Shown: piece after piece, positions 43,059 to 49,638 of the stretch
Position numbering within the stretch: position 1 is the first letter of the stretch
How the letters are laid out: the number at the start of each line of letters is the position of its first letter
Assembly (NCBI RefSeq): GCF_963676735.1
Contig: NZ_OY781464.1
Location: 3,753,001-3,817,000 of the forward strand
Length of the DNA: 64,000 bases
Source of the DNA: an uncultured Draconibacterium sp.
GTDB lineage: Bacteria; Bacteroidota; Bacteroidia; Bacteroidales; Prolixibacteraceae
Direction: 5' to 3'
Program-made: the position numbers and the translations under genes
The notes under the pieces: model-generated
Databases searched by the model: none
What the model was told of the DNA's origin: nothing
The model's input: only the letters and a program-made list of their open reading frames with translations

Positions 43059-43985
43059 CTATTTTATTACTTTAAAAAACGACCATATTTCGTCACAACC
43101 ATTAATATCCCGGTTCACATTACCAATAAATCTTTTAGGCAGATACTGTCGGGTTCCCGGCCAGGTATGTCCGCCGTTTTCAATACGAATGTTTACCACC
43201 TGAATAGCTGAATTGTCGGGGTTTTTCCAAACAGTTTTATGAACCGTACAATCATCACTCGTATTTAAATCGGGATATTCTGTTTCTTCTGCCAATACAA
43301 GGCAGCTGTTTTCTTCTTTCCAAAACTGAATGCTTTCGTGTACACTTAGCACCTCCCCTCTTTGCTGATTAAAAACGGTAACCGGCCCACCGTTGTACGG
43401 GACCAGAGGGTCGGCTGTGCCGCAAATAAAAATTACAGGCACAGGCTGCTCCAAGCCCTTAGACTGCTGATCTTTACTCATATTTGCAGCTACCACACCA
43501 ATTGCTTTAAAAATTCCAGGGCGTTCAAGGGCCAAACGCTGCACCATAAAACCACCGTTTGAAATACCACAGGCAAATATACGCTCTTCATCAATCGATA
43601 GCCGCTTTTTAAGATCGTTAATCACCACATCAAAATAGCGAACATCATTAATTTTTAATCTACGTGCTTCCGTAAGCGTATCGCGCTCGCCATCGTTCCA
43701 TCCCTTTTTATAACCATTCGGGTAAACAGCAATAAAACCATCGCGTTCGGCCAGCTCGTTAAAACGGTACCCTGTAAATCGCGGCATCCGGCTGGCTCTT
43801 CCTCCGCCACCGTGCAAAATAAAAACCACAGGGTAGGCTTTTCCTTCCGAATAATTTTCGGGCACAAACAATTCGTAGTTCCGTTTAAGTCCATCAACAA
43901 CCACCGGCATGGTTTCCGTCCACCGTTGTGCCAAAGCAAGTTCAGCAAGAAAAACAAGCGTTATTGAAAGTAGCAATTTGTTCAT
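43059..43985 (-). CDS. Exported CE1/PHB-depolymerase-like esterase
   Basis: This 308-residue alpha/beta hydrolase has a signal peptide (residues 1-20, ending LALAQ). Catalytic elements are the oxyanion stretch FILHGGGGRASRM, nucleophile Ser142 in the G-x-S-x-G motif FACGISNGGFMVQ, an Asp in CGTADPLVPYNGG, and a His in ENGGHTWPG. That set is typical of the LpqC / feruloyl-esterase / PHB-depolymerase group. In a bacterium with secreted glycosidases, removing acyl or feruloyl groups from plant or algal glycans is as likely as polyester breakdown (inference). It is cotranscribed with a methyltransferase and divergent from the ChaN-like gene. Confidence 0.88.
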   Translation of the reverse strand: MNKLLLSITLVFLAELALAQRWTETMPVVVDGLKRNYELFVPENYSEGKAYPVVFILHGGGGRASRMPRFTGYRFNELAERDGFIAVYPNGYKKGWNDGERDTLTEARRLKINDVRYFDVVINDLKKRLSIDEERIFACGISNGGFMVQRLALERPGIFKAIGVVAANMSKDQQSKGLEQPVPVIFICGTADPLVPYNGGPVTVFNQQRGEVLSVHESIQFWKEENSCLVLAEETEYPDLNTSDDCTVHKTVWKNPDNSAIQVVNIRIENGGHTWPGTRQYLPKRFIGNVNRDINGCDEIWSFFKVIK

Positions 43986-44153
43986 TCCCGTCGAATGTAT
44001 TTACTTCATAAACTCAATGAAGTTTTTTTTGTTGTTATCTATGTCTAAAAATAATCATAATGAAACGAGCATGTAAAACATTACATCCGAGAGGATTATT
44101 AAAATACGTGCGAGTTCCATACTATACAGCTAAGAACAAATAATTTTAATAGT

Positions 44154-45020
44154 ATGAAAAACTTTCTGTTTTTAAGTATTGTCGCTCTACTTCTATTTTC
44201 CTCGTTTAAATCGGACAAACCCGCTTATAACCTGTACAACAAAGAAGGGAAAGCTGTGAAATACGAAAAAATGCTAAAAGTGCTGGAGGATGCCGATATT
44301 GTTTTATTTGGCGAACTGCATGATAATCCAATTTCGCATTGGCTACAACTGGAACTCACCAAAGATATGTACAAACAGAATAGGAAAGACCTGATTCTGG
44401 GTGCGGAAATGTTTGAAAGCGACAACCAGGTAATTATGGACGAATACCTCTCGGGAAAGATTTCGCAACGGAATTTTGAAGCGGAAGCACGACTTTGGCC
44501 CAACTACAAAACCGACTATAAACCCCTGGTTGAATTTGCCAAAGACAGCGGTTTATATTTTGTAGCCACGAATGTTCCTCGACGTTACGCCGCTTTAGTA
44601 AACAAGCAAGGTTTCGAGGGTTTAGAAGAACTTTCGGATGAAGCCAAGACATTTCTGCCACCATTACCAGTTGCTTACGACTCTACACTAAACTGCTACA
44701 AAAGTATGTTGGAAATGATGGGAATGGGCGATCATGTTAATGAAAACTTCCCAAAAGCACAGGCCATAAAAGATGCTACCATGGCACATTTTATTCTGCA
44801 TAACTGGAAGCCAGGCAAAGTGCTTTTGCATTACCACGGCGCTTATCACTCGCAAAATTTTGAAAGTATTTACTGGTACCTGGAACATGAAAATCCCAAC
44901 CTAAAAATTGTTACCATTCACTCTACTCTTCAAAAAGACGTTTCGGAACTGGAAAAAGAAAACACAGGTTTGGCTGATTTTACAATTTGTGTAGATGAAG
45001 ATATGACGCGGACCAGATAA
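44154..45020 (+). CDS. ChaN-family (haem-binding-fold) protein
   Basis: This 288-residue protein has an N-terminal hydrophobic segment (about 3-18), probably a signal peptide; no lipobox cysteine is seen, unlike many ChaN lipoproteins. The family signature IVLFGELHDNPISHWLQLELTKDMY is present (about 51-75), as are LILGAEMFESDNQ and the later HYHGAYHSQNFESIYWYL. Family members such as Campylobacter ChaN bind haem in pairs and are linked to iron uptake, although the true activity of most is unknown. No iron-uptake genes are nearby. It is a single-gene unit ending at a clear terminator. Confidence 0.85.
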   Translation: MKNFLFLSIVALLLFSSFKSDKPAYNLYNKEGKAVKYEKMLKVLEDADIVLFGELHDNPISHWLQLELTKDMYKQNRKDLILGAEMFESDNQVIMDEYLSGKISQRNFEAEARLWPNYKTDYKPLVEFAKDSGLYFVATNVPRRYAALVNKQGFEGLEELSDEAKTFLPPLPVAYDSTLNCYKSMLEMMGMGDHVNENFPKAQAIKDATMAHFILHNWKPGKVLLHYHGAYHSQNFESIYWYLEHENPNLKIVTIHSTLQKDVSELEKENTGLADFTICVDEDMTRTR

Positions 45021-45022
45021 AA

Positions 45023-45051
45023 AAAGCAGGATCCGGAGTCCTGCTTTATAA
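45023..45051 (+). terminator. Terminator after the ChaN-like gene
   Basis: AAAGCAGGA and TCCTGCTTT are perfect nine-base complements around a seven-base loop, beginning two bases after the stop codon. The tail is T-rich but interrupted (TTTATAAATTT). Confidence 0.75.
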
Positions 45052-45208
45052 ATTTCGTGTGACCGGAGAACTTCTTAATTCTCGTTTTTGCATTTTTTTA
45101 AATGCATCCGCAAGATACTTTAGTATGAGAAGAAATTAAATACCCTATTTTAGGTATTTTTTACGTATCTTGAGTCTTTATGGCAAAAGAGATGAATAGA
45201 ACCTGAGA

Positions 45209-45982
45209 ATGGATGAGCAAAGTATTGATAAAATAAAAAAGGCCTGGGAGCCCAACAAAATTGCGCACCCTGTAAAGAGCGAATTATACCTGAACATCAT
45301 TGAACAAGTGGCTAATTTATTCTCTGCCGGCAGTTTCTACTATTACATCATGAATTTTGCAAGCCTGCAAATGGAACATGTTGATCCACGAATTGAGGAT
45401 GTTCTGGGTGTAAAACCAAAAGACTGGAACCTCGACAAAATGTTTGAACTGGTTCATCCTGAAGACCTGAAACAAATGCATAACAAAGAAGCCAAAGCGG
45501 TGGATTTTATTCTGAACCACCTGAAAACTCAAGATATTTTAAAGTATAAAGTGGTTTATGTATTGCGCCTGCGCCATATCAACGGAACCTACAAAACTAT
45601 TCTTCAGCAATCCAAAACCCTTACCCTTTCTGAAGATGGAAAAGTACAACAGGTTTTGGGCATACATACCGATGTTACTTACCTAAATATGCCGGTTGAC
45701 CACAAAATTTCATTTATTGGCGATGGGCTCCCATCATATTACTCCTTATCAACCGACAATGAATTCAGGCCAGAAAAGCTGGATTACCATACACTATTCA
45801 CTGCACGAGAGAAGGAGATTCTGGCCAATGTTGCAAAAGGAAGAACCTTTGCTGAAATTGCAACCATTCTAAACATTTCGCCACATACCATTAATACGCA
45901 CAAAAAAAACATATTAAAGAAAACCGACTGCCACAACACTACCGAGCTAATTGCCCGTTGTGTTCGCGAAGGAGTAATTTGA
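45209..45982 (+). CDS. PAS-like LuxR-type transcriptional regulator
   Basis: This 257-residue regulator has an N-terminal PAS-fold sensory region (about 40-170, with EDVLGVKPKDWNLDKMFELVHPEDL and the closing VQQVLGIHTDVTYL, typical of PAS_3/PAC ends). The C-terminal LuxR/GerE helix-turn-helix (about 195-257) reads FTAREKEILANVAKGRTFAEIATILNISPHTINTHKKNILKKT. Bacteroidota have many such one-component regulators. Its targets and signal are unknown, and its neighbours give no clear hint. Its stop lies one base before the nadD stop on the other strand, with no terminator between them. Confidence 0.9.
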   Translation: MDEQSIDKIKKAWEPNKIAHPVKSELYLNIIEQVANLFSAGSFYYYIMNFASLQMEHVDPRIEDVLGVKPKDWNLDKMFELVHPEDLKQMHNKEAKAVDFILNHLKTQDILKYKVVYVLRLRHINGTYKTILQQSKTLTLSEDGKVQQVLGIHTDVTYLNMPVDHKISFIGDGLPSYYSLSTDNEFRPEKLDYHTLFTAREKEILANVAKGRTFAEIATILNISPHTINTHKKNILKKTDCHNTTELIARCVREGVI

Positions 45983-45983
45983 T

Positions 45984-46610
45984 TTATCTGTAAAAGTTCA
46001 TTTCTTCAAGGTATTCCCAACTTTTTTGGGGAACAAAATGCCGAATATCTTTCCCCTCTTTTATGGCTCTCCGAATAAATGAAGAGGATATTTCCATTAA
46101 AGGAGCCTCTTTAGCAATGGTAATATTTTTATTGACCTTAACTTTTGCGGGGTTAAAACCTGGGCGGGGATAAACAATTATTCCATAATCCTCAACAATC
46201 GTTTCGAAATTTTTCCACTTATGAAAGTTTTCCAGGTTGTCAGATCCCATCAATATTTTAAAATGATAATTGGGATGCTTCTCTTTTAGATAAGTCAATG
46301 TGTCAACCGTATAGCTGGGTTTCGGCAAACTAAATTCGATGTTTGAGGCCCGGAAGCGATCGTCGCCATCAACAGCCCGATGTACCATTTCAAGGCGATG
46401 ATAGTCGGCTAACAGATTATTCTTTTTCTTGTGTGGATTTTGCGGCGAAACCACAAACCAAAGCTGATTGATATTGGTATACTCCACAATGTAATTGGCA
46501 ATGGCCAAATGCCCGATATGAATGGGATTATAACTTCCGAAATAAAGCCCAACCTTCAATTTAAGATTGGTTTTTGGAGCAAGTATGTCAGTTACCAGGT
46601 TATTCATAAA
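45984..46610 (-). CDS. nadD: Nicotinate-nucleotide adenylyltransferase
   Basis: NadD adenylates nicotinate mononucleotide to deamido-NAD in NAD synthesis. The nucleotidyltransferase motif GLYFGSYNPIHIGHLAIANY is present, as is the later SSSFIRRAIKEGKDIRHFVPQKSWEYL with the family's S-x-T/S-x-x-R-type stretch. I chose ATG 46610 (208 residues); a TTG 21 bases upstream is also open, and either leaves about 20 residues before the usual start. It is the last gene of the yicC-gmk-nadD cluster common in Bacteroidota. Confidence 0.95.
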   Translation of the reverse strand, partial: FMNNLVTDILAPKTNLKLKVGLYFGSYNPIHIGHLAIANYIVEYTNINQLWFVVSPQNPHKKKNNLLADYHRLEMVHRAVDGDDRFRASNIEFSLPKPSYTVDTLTYLKEKHPNYHFKILMGSDNLENFHKWKNFETIVEDYGIIVYPRPGFNPAKVKVNKNITIAKEAPLMEISSSFIRRAIKEGKDIRHFVPQKSWEYLEEMNFYR

Positions 46611-46667
46611 TTTCTTGGTCTCCAAAATCAATTTTCAGATTTATAAGCTACACCCCACAAATTAATT

Positions 46668-47243
46668 TCAGGATAATTCTGAACTCAAAAAGTCAGCTAA
46701 TACATTTTCTGCCTCAAGATAAGCATCATCCAGTTTATCGTTAATAATAACCACATCAAATTGCGGTGCAAAGCTCAGCTCATGTTCGGCTTTGGCAACC
46801 CGCATTGCAATTTTTTCTTCACTGTCAGTCGACCGGCCAACCAGGCGCTTACGCAGCTCTTCAACCGATGGAGGCTGCACAAAAACAGCCAAGGCCTCAT
46901 CTCCGTAATATTTTTTAATATTCAGTCCCCCAACAACATCTACATCAAAAATTACATTTTTGCCTTGCTCACGAATCCGTTCCACTTCACTTTTTAAGGT
47001 TCCGTAGCTGGTTCCCTGGTACACCTCTTCCCACTCCAAAAACTCATCGTTTTTTACTTTTGCTATAAACTCGTCGGCCGATAAAAAGTAGTAGTCTTTA
47101 CCATGCGTTTCGGTATGGCGTGGTTCGCGGCTGGTAGCCGAAATTGAGAATTCCAGATCAAAACCCTGTTTTAATAAATGCTTTACTATGGTTGTTTTTC
47201 CTGCCCCTGAGGGAGCTGAGAAAATCACTAGCTTTCCTTTCAT
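46668..47243 (-). CDS. gmk: Guanylate kinase
   Basis: Gmk phosphorylates GMP to GDP with ATP. The 191-residue protein opens with a P-loop (LVIFSAPSGAGKTTIVKHLL) and has the GMP-binding segment SATSREPRHTETHGKDYYFLSADEF. EWEEVYQGTSYGTLKSEVERI and the lid region (KRLVGRSTDSEEKIAMRVAKAEHEL) follow. It lies 21 bases downstream of yicC and 57 bases upstream of nadD on the same strand. Confidence 0.97.
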   Translation of the reverse strand: MKGKLVIFSAPSGAGKTTIVKHLLKQGFDLEFSISATSREPRHTETHGKDYYFLSADEFIAKVKNDEFLEWEEVYQGTSYGTLKSEVERIREQGKNVIFDVDVVGGLNIKKYYGDEALAVFVQPPSVEELRKRLVGRSTDSEEKIAMRVAKAEHELSFAPQFDVVIINDKLDDAYLEAENVLADFLSSELS

Positions 47244-47264
47244 TACTTCTTCCTTTTGCCTTTG

Positions 47265-48140
47265 CTACAACACGTTTAACAATTGCTCTTTTACGCGCTC
47301 CAGGTGGTCTTTCATTTGCACCACAATTCGCTGAATATCGCTGTGGTTGGCTTTTGAACCGATGGTATTAATTTCGCGCCCAATTTCCTGCGATATAAAA
47401 CCAAGTTTTTTTCCCGAGGCGCCTTCTTGTTTTGCGGTTTCAAAAAAGTACTCGCAATGGTTGGCCAAACGAACTTTCTCTTCGTTAATATCCAGTTTCT
47501 CCAGGTAAAAGATAAGTTCCTGTTCAAAACGGTTCTGGTCAACACTTCCGTTTAGTTTTAAGGCCTCCAGGTTATCGGTTAGTCGCACTTTTAGCGCATC
47601 TATCCGCTGTTTCTCAAAAGGTTCAACGTCTTTCAACAGCTTATTTATGCTTTCCACGTTTCCAATGATATCGGCTTCAAGCGCCTGGCCTTCTTTTTGG
47701 CGGAAATCGTTAATATCGTCAAGTGCAGCCAGAATATTGGTATAAATAGTCTCCCACTCCAGTTCGTCGAGTGTTTCGTACTCGGTTTTAACCACATCGG
47801 GTAAACGCATGGCTGCATGCAAGGTGGTATGGTCGGCACCAACTTTTAAATCTTTACTTATTTGTTCGAGATGTTTAAAATACCCTTTCAAAATGGGTTC
47901 ATTAATTTTTGAATTGGTCTCATCTCCCAGGTTTTCCACATAAATATTAAAATCAACCTTACCACGTACCAGCTTTTCGGCAATAGCCTTGCGTATAATG
48001 ATGTCTTTTTCGCGATAGAGTACCGGCGTGCGTGTATTAATATCGATTTGCTTGCTGTTTAGTGATTTTATTTCGATGGTAACTTTTTTGTTGTTTACCT
48101 CGAATTCCGCTTTACCGAAGCCGGTCATTGATTTTATCAT
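47265..48140 (-). CDS. yicC: YicC-family endoribonuclease-like protein
   Basis: This 291-residue protein has the family's opening MIKSMTGFGKAEFEVNNKKVTIEIKSLNSKQIDINTRTP and closing QEIGREINTIGSKANHSDIQRIVVQMKDHLERVKEQLLNVL. E. coli YicC has been reported as an endoribonuclease that acts on a small RNA (recollection); the role in Bacteroidota is untested. It leads the yicC-gmk-nadD operon. A TAAATTTG element on the minus strand (48157-48164) may be its promoter. Confidence 0.93.
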   Translation of the reverse strand: MIKSMTGFGKAEFEVNNKKVTIEIKSLNSKQIDINTRTPVLYREKDIIIRKAIAEKLVRGKVDFNIYVENLGDETNSKINEPILKGYFKHLEQISKDLKVGADHTTLHAAMRLPDVVKTEYETLDELEWETIYTNILAALDDINDFRQKEGQALEADIIGNVESINKLLKDVEPFEKQRIDALKVRLTDNLEALKLNGSVDQNRFEQELIFYLEKLDINEEKVRLANHCEYFFETAKQEGASGKKLGFISQEIGREINTIGSKANHSDIQRIVVQMKDHLERVKEQLLNVL

Positions 48141-48156
48141 AGTGAATATTTTTATT

Positions 48157-48164
48157 CAAATTTA
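48157..48164 (-). promoter_or_regulatory. Candidate -7 element for yicC-gmk-nadD
   Basis: On the minus strand this reads TAAATTTG, matching TAnnTTTG, 17 bases upstream of the yicC ATG. No -33 match is seen. Confidence 0.4.
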
Positions 48165-48256
48165 GTATAAAGTCTGTAAAAACTGCTGTTTACCCAAGTG
48201 ATAGTTTCAGCCGCCAACCCAATATATTTTTTTCAGGTGGCTTAAAATATTTTTCT

Positions 48257-49435
48257 TTAGGCAATTACTCCCGAACCAATCAGTTCGTCATCGAGGTACC
48301 AGGCTGCAAACTGGCCCGAGGTAATTCCCCGCTGTTCTTTTTCAAACAAAAACCAGGCGCCATCTTCTTTCATGTGTATGCTTCCTTTTTCCAATGGCTG
48401 ACGGTAACGAATACGAATATCGAAATTACGTTTTTCGCCAATTGCCATTTCCAGGTCAGGGCGTATCCAGTGCATCTCTGCTTTATCAACAAATAAACCT
48501 TTGCGGTAAAGCCCCGGGTGTTCGGCACCTTCGCCCACGTAAATAATATTTCGCTTTACGTCGGTGCCAATTACAAATAAGGGTTCTTTACGGCCTCCAA
48601 TATTTAGTCCCTTGCGTTGGCCCACCGTATAAAAATGAGCCCCCTGGTGTTCCCCAATTACTTTCCCATTCCAGGGTTTATACGGAAACTGAAAACACAG
48701 CTTTTTATAGTTTTCCTCTGTAATTTCAAGATGTTTTTTCTTTTCCATAAATTTTGCAGGAATCTCGATTACATTTCCAACGGTGGGTTCGAGCTGCTGT
48801 TGTAAAAAGGTGGGTAAATCCACTTTACCCACAAAGCAAATTCCCTGCGAGTCTTTTCGCTCGGCTGTTGGCAGGTTTTGGCTTCGCGCAATTTCGCGTA
48901 CTTCGGGTTTTAGTAATTCGCCAACCGGGAACATTGCTTTTGAGAGTTGCTGCTGGTTAAGCTGACACAGGAAATAGCTTTGGTCTTTGTTTGGGTCTTT
49001 CCCTGCCAATAGCTGGTGAATGGTTTTTCCATCCACTTCCACCTCACTTTTTCGGCAGTAGTGCCCTGTAGCCACAAAATCGGCGTCAAATTTCAGGGCT
49101 TCTTCCATAAAAGTATCAAATTTAATCTCGCGGTTACAAAGCACATCGGGATTAGGAGTGCGGCCGGCCTGGTATTCGGCAAACATATAATCGATTACCC
49201 GCTTTTTATAGTCTTTACTCAGGTCTACAATATGGAATGGGATATCGAGTTTTTTGGCTACCATTTTGGCAATCAGCGAATCTTCTTCCCAGGTACACGA
49301 ACTGGTAAGCACCCCCTCGCGTTCGCGGTAATTAATCATAAACAACCCAATAATCTCGTGCCCCTGCTCTTTTAAGAGCCATGCTGCTACGCTTGAATCA
49401 ACACCTCCGGAAAGACCTACTACTACCCTGCTCAT
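48257..49435 (-). CDS. mnmA: tRNA-specific 2-thiouridylase MnmA
   Basis: MnmA thiolates U34 of Lys, Glu and Gln tRNAs using ATP and a persulphide sulphur relay. From ATG 49435 it has 392 residues: PP-loop VVGLSGGVDSSVAAWLL at 5-21, catalytic Cys100 in GRTPNPDVLCNREIKF and Cys200 in KDSQGICFVGK, then GQRKGLNIGG and the C-terminal beta barrel. A further upstream TTG at 49498 keeps the frame open, but it lies beyond the promoter found at 49455-49485, so it cannot be the start of the main transcript. It is a single-gene unit. Confidence 0.97.
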   Translation of the reverse strand: MSRVVVGLSGGVDSSVAAWLLKEQGHEIIGLFMINYREREGVLTSSCTWEEDSLIAKMVAKKLDIPFHIVDLSKDYKKRVIDYMFAEYQAGRTPNPDVLCNREIKFDTFMEEALKFDADFVATGHYCRKSEVEVDGKTIHQLLAGKDPNKDQSYFLCQLNQQQLSKAMFPVGELLKPEVREIARSQNLPTAERKDSQGICFVGKVDLPTFLQQQLEPTVGNVIEIPAKFMEKKKHLEITEENYKKLCFQFPYKPWNGKVIGEHQGAHFYTVGQRKGLNIGGRKEPLFVIGTDVKRNIIYVGEGAEHPGLYRKGLFVDKAEMHWIRPDLEMAIGEKRNFDIRIRYRQPLEKGSIHMKEDGAWFLFEKEQRGITSGQFAAWYLDDELIGSGVIA

Positions 49436-49454
49436 TTGTACATTTTTAGGGCGG

Positions 49455-49485
49455 CAAAAATACAATGAAAAAGTGTAAAGGCAAA
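49455..49485 (-). promoter_or_regulatory. Promoter of mnmA with both consensus elements
   Basis: On the minus strand TTTG (49482-49485) and TATTTTTG (49455-49462) are separated by 19 bases, an exact match to the Bacteroidota housekeeping promoter. Transcription should start at about 49448, giving a 13-base leader before ATG 49435 and settling the start choice. Confidence 0.75.
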
Positions 49486-49638
49486 AGTAGCAGCACAAAA
49501 GGCAAAAGTAGCTTTCCTCTTTTTTTCAAGATTTATGAACCGTAACGCCAGGCCCGCAAACTTAAGGCATATTTGAATAACCCGGTAGTTTATTACTTCT
49601 GCGATGGCTTTTTAAGGAGCGTATTTGTGCTTTAATTG

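Noticed and set aside
48143..48158. TGAATATTTTTATTCA palindrome upstream of yicC, resembling an ARG box
   Set aside because: The half-sites are six bases apart instead of four, and the genes have no link to arginine; it is an AT-rich palindrome in a promoter region.
49436..49498. N-terminal extension of MnmA from TTG 49498
   Set aside because: The consensus promoter at 49455-49485 lies inside the extension, and the MnmA family starts at the SRVVVGLSGG segment.
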